This document shows positions 37,901 to 43,200 of a stretch of DNA of 64,000 nucleotides, piece by piece; positions within the stretch are counted from its first letter, which is position 1; the number at the start of each line of letters is the position of its first letter. The stretch is from contig CALGAW010000003.1 in assembly GCA_937959115.1 (NCBI GenBank), positions 124,001 to 188,000 of the forward strand. The letters run 5' to 3'. The notes under the pieces were generated by a model. That model was not told the DNA's origin and made no database searches. It saw only the letters and a program-made list of their open reading frames with translations. Source of the stretch: an uncultured Saprospiraceae bacterium (GTDB taxonomy: Bacteria > Bacteroidota > Bacteroidia > Chitinophagales > Saprospiraceae). The position numbers were made by a program, and so were the translations under genes.

Positions 37901-39248
37901 CGAGTTCATAGGCCGAAAAGATGACCAAGTAAAAATAAGAGGCTACCGAATTGAATTAGGAGAGATAGAAGCGGTATTAAATCAACATGCTTCCATTCAG
38001 GAAAGTGTTGTCGTGGCGAAAGAAAATGAAGAAGGAGACAAACAGTTGGCCGCTTATTTACGTGCTGAACTACCATTGAACAGTAGTGATGTTCGCACTT
38101 ATCTGAAGGAACGTTTGCCAGATTATATGGTTCCGAGTTATTTTGTGCAGTTAGAAGAATTTCCAGTTACACCCAATGGCAAATTAGATAAAAAAGGCTT
38201 GCCTAATCCAGCGCACTTGAGCTTAACCAGTGCAGTAGCGTATGTTGCTCCTAGAACAGATCTAGAGCAACAGTTAGTCAATATTTGGAGTGATGTCTTA
38301 ACCATAAAAAAAGAAAAAATAGGGATTCATGATGACTTTTTCGCGCTAGGAGGGCATAGTTTCAAAGCGATTCAGCTCATAAACAAGGTGGAGAAGCAAT
38401 TAGGTAAACAGGTAACGCTTCAACAGCTTTTTACCAACCCATCCATTGAAGCGATTTCCAAATCCTTAAGTGTGGACTCGATTGACAAGCAACTGGAGTT
38501 AGTTCAGCGTTTTAATTTTAACCATGAAAATGATCAGAGCTTTATCCTTTTTCCTTATGCTGGAGCGCTATTAGGAGCCTATGATGCCTTAGCGAAGGAG
38601 TTGTCTTCCCTAGGAAATGTGTACATCGTTTCTTTGCCTTGGCATCATTGGGATATTGATTCGGACCCGGTCGCATTAAGTGAACTAAAATCGGTATTGA
38701 TCGAGGAATTTAACTTGAAAGTTCCTAAGAAGGATCTATATTTGTTAGGAACCTCTATTGGAACAAATTTAGCGATGTTCATGGGCTATGCATTATCGGA
38801 TCTCCAGTACAGCGTTAAAGGTATATTTCAATGTGCTCAATATTTCAGAAAAGAAGTGAAAACAAAAACGGCAAAAGAAATGTACGATGTACTCGATCTT
38901 GATAAAATGATGAATATGATTGATCCTTTATTGCCGATTGAAGACTTAAGTGTAGAATTGAAGCGTAATTTTATTGATGGATACAATAAAGACACGAACA
39001 TTTCATACGCTATTCTCCAGCAACTTTATGATTATCAACCGTTAGATACTCCAATTCATTGTGTTTTCGGGGAAAATGACGAAGGAACGAAAAATCATGA
39101 AACCGCAACAGATTCGTGGAGCCGTTTTTCTGAAGCGCTTGATTATTCGGTGATACCAGATGCTGGCCACTATTTTGTCAATTCGCATACGAAAGAAACC
39201 GTAAGTATTATCGTTAAAAAGATGAAGCATTGGAATGAAAAAGAATAG
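19941..39248 (+). CDS. Five-module NRPS with two epimerisation domains and terminal thioesterase
   Basis: A 6435-residue protein, ATG 2 nt after the preceding stop, opening with a TubC-type docking domain (basic strand KLKVKA). Module 1: C, A (DAEEGGVVTK, unassigned), PCP (Ser1067). Module 2: C, A (DSSLIAEVWK, unassigned), PCP (GGDS, Ser2115), E (HHLVIDGVSWRI from His2293, GHGRE, FNYLGDFG). Module 3: C (SPMQQGIYYHW, HHVLTDGWC), A (DLTKIGEVGK, Asn), PCP (Ser3607), E (from about 3785). Module 4: C, A (DAFTVACIWK, aromatic-like but unassigned), PCP (Ser5096). Module 5: C, A (DAEHIGEVTK, unassigned), PCP (Ser6140). The thioesterase (about 6195-6435) has the nucleophile in GTSIG (Ser6272) and a C-terminal DAGH. 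The GGDS carriers precede E domains and the C domains after them look D-accepting, so residues 2 and 3 should be D-configured. The TE ends the line by hydrolysis or cyclisation. Confidence 0.95.
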   Translation: MIDLIKQLNDKGVYLYVMEGKLKVKASREVFTESLRQEISENRNELLDYLSIDTENVADAIPALGAQDSYELSSSQRRLWILSQFESGNAAYNMSNVYEFEGVLDATIFEAAFHQLIARHESLRTVFKEDAEGNIKQWILPEDQHNFKFNYNDLSASNEVENETERLVREEIEKVFDLEKDSLLSARLVQTGTNSYVFVFVIHHIISDGWSMNVLVKDLLSYYDGLVTKTAIALPKLNIQYKDFSAWQQGILQAKDGKLSASKQYWLDQFSGEIPVLNMPLSHKRPAVQTFNGNSIRFKIDQSSTKQLKEVTQAAGATLFMGLLASINVLLHKHTRQTDIVLGSPIAGREHIDLRNQIGFYVNTLAIRTSFTIQNSFKELLASVKENTLNAYEHQHYPFDELVDNLSLQRDRSRNPLFDVMVVLQNNDATSAFGSFAGLKISPYTIPNASIVSKFDLTLNFAEVDHELELEIEYNSDLFNKETIVRLNSHLSSLIQALTLNPTLPIAAVNYLSTQEEQLLLSNFNPPPTDYPKDKTVLELFEAQVARTPDNVALVFNNVELTYKELNERANQFGDYLRKTYSIQPDDLVAIMLDRSEWMIISIWAVLKSGGAYVPIDPTYPQDRIDYTLNDANAKAVINNKELQKFKAEANQYSTDNLTPIAKADHLAYAIYTSGSTGKPKGVLVENRGLVNHILNVRKEYNITSESKFLQFLNVAFDASVEEIFSSLCAGASLIISANHDPNAVISLINTHHITHAEFPTAFFENLVLLSESYPIENPLQVCGVGGDKLRLDVIATNKSKIERLAKSVFNVYGPTEITVTATRFDVLKEINTLEVVPIGKPYGNRKMYILDDTENLVPIGVIGEICIAGAGLARGYLNRPDLTAKKFVNNPFENGQRMYKTGDLGRWLPDGNIEFIGRQDDQVKIRGYRIELGEIEAALNQHTSIQDGVVLARENEEGDKQLVAYVKSEQDLNTNDLRNHLKGSLPDYMLPAYFVQLAAFPLTPNGKLDKKALPSPEGLGLNSGIEYVRPGTKTEKQVANIWSEVLKLEAERIGVHDDFFALGGHSLKATTVISKIAKRLNVKLSIKDIFEHTTIKGISSVIENSATAIYQDIAVLPSQENYQLSSAQRRLWVLSQLEKGNYAYNMPGVYEFKGNLDIEAFKHAFTQLIARHESLRTMFKQDNKGTIKQWVLAEDAHLFTFNHQDLRKNKNQEETIKLLVKEEVQHVFDLENDALLRATLIQQSADSYVFVFVMHHIISDGWSMNILVRDLFTFYNGLINKTPVNLPDLRIQYKDYAGWQQGILAGDNTLSASKQYWLDQFSGEIPILSMPLDHPRPAVKTFNGGTINSLLSKATNNQLKAITQQTGSTLFMSLLASVKVLLYKYTRQTDIVIGSPIAGREHIDLNDQIGFYINTLSLRSTFSPETNFKELLRSIKENTLKAYEHQNYPFDELVDDLQLVRDMSRNPLFDIMVVLQNNEQTDVSAALNGLEVTPYSNTTESVISKFDITFNFAEQEGQLGIVTEYNSDLFDKSTIERLNSHLIQLIDSITKHPESPISTLPYLSQTEEQQLLVDFNDQKADYPKEKSVIELFEVQVARTPDQIAIVFNEVELTYGELNERANQLGDYLRTTYSIKPDDLVAIMLDRSEWMIVSIWAVLKSGGAYVPIDPEYPQDRINYLLADSAAKALIDQSELETFLAKHDNYQNTNLVPTAQSDHLAYVIYTSGSTGKPKGVLIEHRNLMHSTFSRFKYYNDEYKNALLVSSFAFDSSISIIFTTILSGGTLHVLKKELINEIDKVSKYITANKIDTTLTVPSYYQLLFNYNPGNLSNVKNTILAGEYLHLNLLQSIIDSNFKESALYNEYGPTENTVWTTVHQYQGNNVVNTIGRPISNTRIYILDDTENLLPIGVIGEICIAGAGLARGYLNRPDLTAKKFVNNPFEDGKRMYKTGDLGRWLPDGNIEFIGRKDDQVKIRGYRIELGEIEAALNQHTSIQEGVVLAKENESADKQLVAYVTSDQALNTNDLRTHLKSSLPDYMVPAYFVQLEDFPLTPNGKLDKKALPSPEGLGLSSGIEYVAPYTKIEKQLVQIWSEVLKVDPEKIGIHEDFFALGGDSIKSIQISSKMKAKGYRLEVKDILSHSILFDQALCVATDLLEIPQDIVEGEAPLGAMQHSFLYDDNVDKQHFHQSVGLRSHSSLEPEQLNNLFTKLIEHHDALRMVYNKQKGVWIQYNQLATNKFKIEVHDLSSSNNVAHQITAISNHTKRSFNLNEGPLIKVCLFKTQAYDELLITVHHLVIDGVSWRILFEDIATLFTQINQNQPLRLPLKSHSFKHWLEQIHLYANDYHTKERDYWNNVLSQQVSPIPFDHVEGTNDLKDLVSAGFSLSKQETTLLLSKVNQAYKTEINDILLTAFVMALKAEFGIQTTSITIEGHGREDIIKDLDTSRTVGWFTSVYPVVFDLSYEDLCAQLIEVKDTLRRVPNKGVGYDIFKQLSNHKLKEAIPPQIIFNYLGDFGGGLSKEDGDSLFDFSPNNFGEDVSLNRSSEHHLSVSGMQSSGELNLSIRYSNKQFNKETIDRLAASYEHSLKKLITVLSEKQEQVKTSGDYVYKALSQQELGALTSSYPSIENIASLSPMQQGIYYHWLTNKQSVAYVEQVAYTIKGEVDVSALEKSYRLLIKRYDVLRANFTQDLLQIISSSGKTDFRYKDVSNVQNKQEAIDNYLKEDKEEGFDLHEGCLMRFSVLKLSDDAYEFVWTNHHVLTDGWCISILNGDFFKYYKHYVETGTVLDLGKPSSYLNYIEWLTSREDRVSRAYWSQYLEGYSEVNTIPKLKGITQRGKKTFANKEIEFSLSKEKAQELKGLCADLGITLNALIQSIWGIVLSKYSNSKDVVFGSVVSGRPSEIEGIQEMVGLFINTIPVRVCYQDDQTLKTVVKQVNQQAIEALDHHYLPLAEVQGLSEVGNALIDHLMVFENYPLDETLVDQLQEGDGLGFSITGLRAFEQTNYDFAITVQERETLVFDFKFNTSVYDDFFIHQLTQHFEQLLINATAQIDGSISALPYLSQAEEQQLLVDFNETKADFPNDKTIIALFEEQVKETPDQVAIVFEEKELTYQELNERANELGDYLRKSYSIQPDDLVAIMLERSEWMIVSILAVLKSGGAYVPIDPAYPQERIDYLLTDSAAKVLIDQNELDAFLTRKETYSKTNLDRFAKPHHLAYVIYTSGSTGKPKGVLVENRSVVNYLCFSSMNYTRTEIVAPFFTNLAFDLTVTSIYNPLITGGKLIVGDHLTTSDLINEVISDPTITQVKMTPTHVNLLANREIKNENINAFILGGEALSNTHVNTLKKISSTASIYNEYGPTETTVGVVVKELNEKEKIVIGRPISNTRVYILDDADNLLPIGVIGEICIAGAGLARGYLNRPDLTPKKFVSNPFEDGKRMYKTGDLGRWLPDGNIEFIGRKDDQVKIRGYRIELGEIEAALIQHTSIQEGVVLAKENESGDKQLVAYIKSEKELNTNELRTHLKSSLPDYMLPAYFVQLTDFPLTPNGKLDKKALPSPEGLDLSSGIEYVAPTTKIEKQLVRVWSEVLKVEAEKIGIHEDFFALGGDSIKSIQISSKMKAKGYRLEVKDILSHSILLDQSLCITTDFLEIPQDTVEGEVPLGAIQQSFLYDDNVDKQHFHQSVGLRSHSSLEPEQLNNLFTKLIEHHDALRMVYHKQKDVWVQYNQPATNKFKIEVHDLSSSNNVADQITAISNQVKRSFNLQEGPLIKVCLFKTPAYDELLITVHHLVIDGVSWRIIFEDIATLFTQINQHHPLRLPLKSHSFKHWLEQIHLYANDYHTKERDYWNKVLSQQVSPIPLDHLEGTNALKDIVSTGFSLSKQETTLLLSKVNQAYKTEINDILLTALVLALKAEFGIQNTSISMEGHGREAIIKDLDTSRTVGWFSSLYPVVFDLSYEDLCAQLIEVKDTLRRVPNKGVGYHIFQQLSTQKLTDAIHPQIIFNYLGDFGEGLSKKDGDSLFEFSSNNFGEDVSLNRSSEHHLSVSGMQTAGELNLSIRYSHKQFNKETIDRLAASYEHSLKKLITVLSEKQEQVKTSGDYVYKALSQQELGALTLSYPSVENIASLSPMQQGIYYHWLTDKHSATYVEQLSYTIKGEVDQSALEKSYAALITRYDVLRANFTEDLLQVISSSDKIDFRYKDISQLQNQQAWVDNYLKEDKEEGFDLKDGALMRFAVLKLKEDAYEFVWTNHHILSDGWCISILNGDFFKYYKHYVETGTALDLPKPSSYLKYISWLTNREERVSREYWNDYLKGYNEVNTIPKLKGTASKHSKSIYKEIDFSLSSEKTKELKTLCSNLGITLNSLVQSIWGVVLSKYSNSRDVVFGSVVSGRPSEIEGIQEMVGLFINTVPVRVSYQDDQTLKTVVKEVNQQAIKALDHHYLPLAEVQGLSEVGNALIDHLMVFENYPLDETLVDQLQEGDGLGFSITRLRAFEQTNYNFAITVQEQEAIVFEFKFNASVYDESFIHQLTRHFERLLINAVAQIDASISALPYLSKTEEQQLLVDFNDTNADYSKDKTIIALFEAQANKTPDQVAIVFQDIELTYQELNERANQLGDYLRKSYSIQPDDLVAIMLERSEWMIVTILAVLKSGGAYVPIDSAYPQERIDYLLTDSAAKVLIDQHELDTFLFNKEKYSKTNLDRFAKPNHLAYVIYTSGSTGKPKGVLVENRSVVNTIEAQITTFKLDEYSRGGHYASFAFDASVFELFSIILSGGILVLIDEENRKDVVQLSALIDQKDVSFLTVPSLVAKQLDPGVLKGIEIIVCAGDTVDVDLYSTTKNIWNCYGPTECSIWTNYYKNKNGLSAGSIPIGRPIANTRIYILDDHENLLPIGVIGEICIAGAGLARGYLNRPDLTAEKFVNNPFEDEERMYKTGDLGRWLPDGNIEFIGRKDDQVKIRGYRIELGEIEAALHQHTSIQECVVLAKENEKGDKQLVAYVTSEQDLNTNELRTHLKGSLPDFMVPAYFVQLAAFPLTPNGKLDKKALPSPEGLGLNSGIEYVAPSTKTEKQVVNIWSEILKLEAEKIGVHDDFFALGGHSLKATTVISQIAKQLNVKLSIKDIFEHTTIEGISSVIENSTTSIYQDIEIVPPQENYQLSSAQRRLWVLSQLEEGNYAYNMPGVYELKGNLDLNALEHSFTQLISRHESLRTIFKQDNEGTIKQWILAADAHHFSFNYQDLRKNNNQEETIKLLIKEEVQHVFDLEYDALLRATLIQQSADSYIFVFVMHHIISDGWSMNILLRDLFTYYNGFINNTPINLPDLRIQYKDYSSWQQGILSGAGDKLSASKTYWLDQFSGALPVLNMPLDHPRPALQTFNGGNVYSVLNKDTTNQLKSISQQTGATLFMSLLASVNVLLYKYTGQTDIVIGSPIAGREHVDLNDQIGFYINTLSLRSIFTPETNFKELLLSVKENTLKAYEHQNYPFDELVDDLQLVRDLSRNPLFDSMVVLQNNEQLTVSEALNGLEVTPYADATERVISKFDITFNFVEQEGQLNIGIEYNSDLFDQSTIERLSSHLIQLIDSITKHPEFPISSLPYLSQTEEQQLLIDFNDTKADYPKDKTIIALFEEQAHKTPDHVAIVFEETQLTYGTLNEKANQLGDYLRKTYSIQPDDLVAIMLDRSEWMIVSILAVLKSGGAYVPIDPEYPQDRIEFLVADSAAKVLIDQMELNTFLSKQSDYQSTNLELTTQSDHLAYVIYTSGSTGKPKGVLIENRSVMNLISSQSSTFNFSSQEKVLQFSNIAFDASVEQIFIALFNGAEVHLLNKYNVKDANLIGNYMDETGITHFHAVPGFIEALNPKFTKRLSRLIAGGDQLSQHLMRNAPAYSDHFINEYGPTEVTVTCIQKAVQGRVKNQTIGRPIANTRIYILDKNEALLPIGVVGEICISGAGLARGYLNRPALTAEKFVSNPYEARQRMYKTGDLGRWLPDGNIEFIGRKDDQVKIRGYRIELGEIEAVLNQHASIQESVVVAKENEEGDKQLAAYLRAELPLNSSDVRTYLKERLPDYMVPSYFVQLEEFPVTPNGKLDKKGLPNPAHLSLTSAVAYVAPRTDLEQQLVNIWSDVLTIKKEKIGIHDDFFALGGHSFKAIQLINKVEKQLGKQVTLQQLFTNPSIEAISKSLSVDSIDKQLELVQRFNFNHENDQSFILFPYAGALLGAYDALAKELSSLGNVYIVSLPWHHWDIDSDPVALSELKSVLIEEFNLKVPKKDLYLLGTSIGTNLAMFMGYALSDLQYSVKGIFQCAQYFRKEVKTKTAKEMYDVLDLDKMMNMIDPLLPIEDLSVELKRNFIDGYNKDTNISYAILQQLYDYQPLDTPIHCVFGENDEGTKNHETATDSWSRFSEALDYSVIPDAGHYFVNSHTKETVSIIVKKMKHWNEKE

Positions 39249-39936
39249 CCATCTCCTCATTTTCCTCCATTTCGCTGGAGGCAGTCATTATAGTTTAAAG
39301 GATTTCGAAAAAGAGATACATGCTGCTTGTCTTTTTATTGAACTGCCAGGACGAGGCAAACGCTTTTCTGAACCATTGATTACGGACATCAATGCTGCCG
39401 TAACGGATGTCATTGCTCAAATGGAGCCTGTCCTCTATTCCTATGACTCTTACTCCATTTTTGGCCATAGTATGGGCAGCTTATTAGCTTATCTGACCAT
39501 TCATCGTTTGTTAGCAAACAATAAAAAGTTACCCGTGCATTTATTTGTATCTGGAAGAGGCGGGCCTTCGATCCCCAAAAAGGACAAAACGTTAACCTAT
39601 AAATTACCTTCTAACGACTTTTGGAGCGAAATAAGTGATAAAAATGGCACTCCACAAGAGATTTTAAATAATGAAGAATTAAAAGAATTTTTTGAACCCA
39701 TCCTTCGAGCCGATTTTCAAATTGTAGAAGCGTATTCTTATGCATCAAACCCTAAACTAACTATCCCAATAACAGGATTTCATGGGGATGATAACGATGC
39801 AACCATAGAAGAAATGGAAGCCTGGAACCTAGAGACCAATCAATCTTTCACCAGACATCAATTTTCTGGGGGGCATTTTTTTATTTTCGAGCATAGGGAA
39901 GCAATAGCACGAGTAATCAATGGATTAGATGGGTGA
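39235..39936 (+). CDS. Type II thioesterase of the NRPS operon (GrsT/RifR-like)
   Basis: A 233-residue alpha/beta hydrolase with LLIFLHFAGGSHYS (oxyanion region), ELPGRGKRFSEP, the nucleophile in GHSMGS (Ser79), an acidic segment GFHGDDNDA and the catalytic His in SGGHFFIFEH. This pattern is typical of stand-alone editing thioesterases, which remove wrong or stalled acyl groups from carrier domains. The ATG overlaps the last 14 nt of the large NRPS, so translation is probably coupled, and it is the last gene of the operon. It is distinct from the C-terminal TE domain of the preceding protein, which has GTSIG instead of GHSMG. Confidence 0.93.
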   Translation: MKKNSHLLIFLHFAGGSHYSLKDFEKEIHAACLFIELPGRGKRFSEPLITDINAAVTDVIAQMEPVLYSYDSYSIFGHSMGSLLAYLTIHRLLANNKKLPVHLFVSGRGGPSIPKKDKTLTYKLPSNDFWSEISDKNGTPQEILNNEELKEFFEPILRADFQIVEAYSYASNPKLTIPITGFHGDDNDATIEEMEAWNLETNQSFTRHQFSGGHFFIFEHREAIARVINGLDG

Positions 39937-40201
39937 TGTTGAGTCCACTCCGAAAAATCGATTTTCTTAACGGGTTGCAAACATTAAAAGTGAAAACAAT
40001 GTGTAAAACAAATACAACAAGCTTACGTCAATAGAGCTGGCATTGATTTGTTTCCTACACTTTTGGAGGAAACAAGGGTTCGAGTAACATCAGTCTTAAG
40101 TGTACTTTATAAAAAACCTTGTCAAAAGTCCTAAACGGCAACGTCTTATTAGCGTTGAGCGTCCTGTGGTGTATGGAGTATCAATATCAGATGCCTTATG
40201 C
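39937..40201. other. Gap between convergent genes
   Basis: 265 bp between the type II thioesterase and the G8 protein gene, which converge. No gene or clear terminator is seen. A weak stem CAACG...CGTTG (40139-40157) lies before the G8 stop but lacks a T run. Confidence 0.4.
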
Positions 40202-43200
40202 CTATTTGTCTAAATGGGAATAAACCCCATTATTTACATTCCACAATATTTTATCAATTCCATTGACGTCCCCATCCAGGTTAAAATCAGCGTGGTTGTA
40301 GATGTTCCAGGTGCCATTTTCATTTTTCCAGGCCGCATTGTCTAGGCCGTTGATATCATAGCCATTCATGTCGTCTTGCTGATTACCGTCTCCTGCGTAC
40401 ATTCCCCAAAGACCAGGCGCTAACAGCTTTTGCCCCGAACCAAACGGATAACTGTTCTCAAGACAAAAGTCAAAAGACAACACACCGTTTACAGGAGCAA
40501 CCTGCACGGGTGACATAATGCCCATGTGGTTGCGATGCTGGATCACAATATAAAACGAGCTGCCCATCGTCTCTAGCAGAGCCCGTGGATTTGGAAACAT
40601 TAACGTGCCGTCATAAAGCAGAATAGCAGCTGTAGCAATGACTTCTGTACTTTTGGTAAACCCTGTTCTGAAGGAGACCAATACCCAGTCTACTGCATTG
40701 GCAGGATAGTCGGAAGTGGACCAGCCTTGCCCTTCTGTTCCTTGATAGTTCCAGGGAGCAACACCGTAGGGTTGACCGGATGGTAACAAATTTGATTGTA
40801 ACAGAAAACTAATCATGGTTTGTGTAGATGGGTTCATGGGGCCTTCAAGGCACACCCGAATATCCAGCGGAATACTACGATTGACAATAAAGTCATATGT
40901 AGCCGTAGTAGCAAGCCCATGATTGTCTGTAGCTACTGCTTTGAGAGTATAAGTGCCCGTTGCAAGATTGAGCAATGGCAAATCCTGATTGTTGGTACTA
41001 GCCGTTCCCCATTGGAAAGGTGGTGAATTGTCCTCGCGGACTAAAACATTGTTGAGGAACAGCTCCACCTTGTCTACATTGCCATTATCTGTTGCGTTTA
41101 CGACAACTCCCAGGTCATCACCTTCTTCAAATTCAGTCAAGATCGGACTTGTAAAAGACACGACAGGCGGAATATTACATCCAGAGGAACTTGCCAGCGG
41201 ACCATGAATATAGTCAATCCAGGTATGTGCAATGCCATTTTGAGACCCCGGGAAGTCTAAACGGATTTTTGTGATTGTTTGCCCCATCCAGCCAGCATGT
41301 TGGCTCATATCAAAGACCAATTCCTCAAAAACATTGGTTTGGTTTGGAGTAAGGATGATGGAGTTGGGTTGATTAAAATTAGGTGTTTGTGTGGTTGCCC
41401 AAAATAATTGAAAACTACCAGCGGCTTCTGACTTGGTTCTGATTTTTAACTGTTGTACTTCATCACCAGCAAAGTTTAATCCGCTTCTAATGACATAAGG
41501 ATCTATGTGATAATCGGTTCTTAAAAGCCAGGATATCGCACTGTTTGTATTGTGTGCTGCTATATTCACCAGGCTAAATGATTCCGTTGATCTGTCGAAT
41601 TCAAAATTTAAGTCTCCAGCGTTTTGTGGTAATCGGCAAACCATATTTTCATCGTCGTCGGACATTCCGTCTCCATCGCTATCGGTAGCCACTGGAATTG
41701 TATTTGAATTGCAGGGCAGGGTTGGCAGCTGGAAGGTACCATTTCCATCCCAACGTAAGTCAGTCGTTGATCGACCAGGACCCGTTGCTCTCATTTTTAC
41801 ATAAACGTCCCCATTCCCCGCAATAAAATAGGAATTATTCGTTGCCGCTTCTACCTGTGCAATGGAACCACGAGGGGTTGACCCCGTGACTCTAAAGTTT
41901 AATAATTTCCCTAATCCTTTAAACCTGGTTGTGGCTAAATCTCCTACTTCTCCTCGATCCATGATCATATGAATGTGCTTGGAAGCTGGTACCTGTGTCA
42001 AGTAATAAGTGTAGGTGAAGCCTTGGTTGACAATCACCCCAAATTTGTAGGTTTGGTTTGATGTACCAACATCCCAAATGCAGACATCACTTTCCCCTGG
42101 TTTAGATCTCACAACAGCAAGCGGAGCAGCGTTATTAGTTACCTTATGAAGCCAAATGGTAGCAAAGAAATAGTCAGATCGTTTAACCCGAACCCAGGAG
42201 GGTTCTTTGAATTCGTGTCCGTCTGTATTGAATGGGTGGTCTCTTACCATGGTGGTATTTGCCTTGCCTAGCAATCCGCCATCGTAATCTTTAAAGAACT
42301 GATTGATCTTAGCAGGTCTTGTAGCAGCAGTGATTTGTACAAATTCAAGGGGAAAGGGCTCTGGCCACCCTTTTGTTGTCCCAATGAAGGTCGGGTTGAC
42401 ATTCGGCGTTGCACCCCCACCAATTTGTTGCATAAGCATATTGGTATACGGACGATTGAACCCTTCAAAATGACAGTCGATGTGTTGTCCAGGCCCATCA
42501 TAGAATCTAAAGAAATTTCGTTCTCCTGTGAATACCCCAAAATCGGAATCAGCATTAAACAGACTATTGGATATAGTGAGGTTACCAGCCAACATGGTGA
42601 TAGTTTTGTTATCACTAAATGCACAATTTCGGAAGACGGTGTTTTCATTGGTTCCCAGTACCCCTAGACCACAATAAATGCCTTGATCATTGCCATAAAA
42701 CAAACCATTATCCAAATACTGCGGACCATTTGTCTGCCATCCAAAATTAGCTTTGATCGAATGGTCATTGTTTATCTGGTCAAACACATCAAAGCCAGTC
42801 ATACAAGTATGAGCAACAAATCCATTGAAACTGCCAAGCGGTTCTTTCCAAGGTATAATACCCGCAAAATAAGGTAGTTGACCTGTAGCGAATAGCGGAC
42901 CATTTGTAGGGAAAGCAAACCAAAAGCCGGTGCCTTCTGTTCCAGCAGCCACATTGTTTTCAAAGTAATTATTGGGGTTGGTTATCCAGTAAGAGGAGGG
43001 AGTTCTGTTTTGTGCTTGGTTATGACTATTGTCTGAAGGTGTTAATTCCTGTCCAGGCGCTGGTCGTCTAGTAACGAAAACCACATTATTTTTTATGGTA
43101 TTATAACGTTCTCCTCCGTCTTCTAAAAAAAAGCCATGTCCAATATGATCGTAAGCAAAAACGCCATCAACGGTAACGTAATCTGTTCCGTGGATGGTTA

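Noticed and set aside
40139-40157. Stem CAACG...CGTTG as a terminator between convergent genes
   Set aside because: Only 5 bp, a nine-base loop and no T run on either strand.
39937-40201. Transposase remnant in the gap after the first operon
   Set aside because: Translating the minus strand gave only an 11-residue stretch before a stop, with no convincing transposase motif or inverted ends.
42268-42667. Opposed open frames of 110-126 codons inside the G8 gene
   Set aside because: They overlap a continuous domain-rich gene and show no recognisable protein features.
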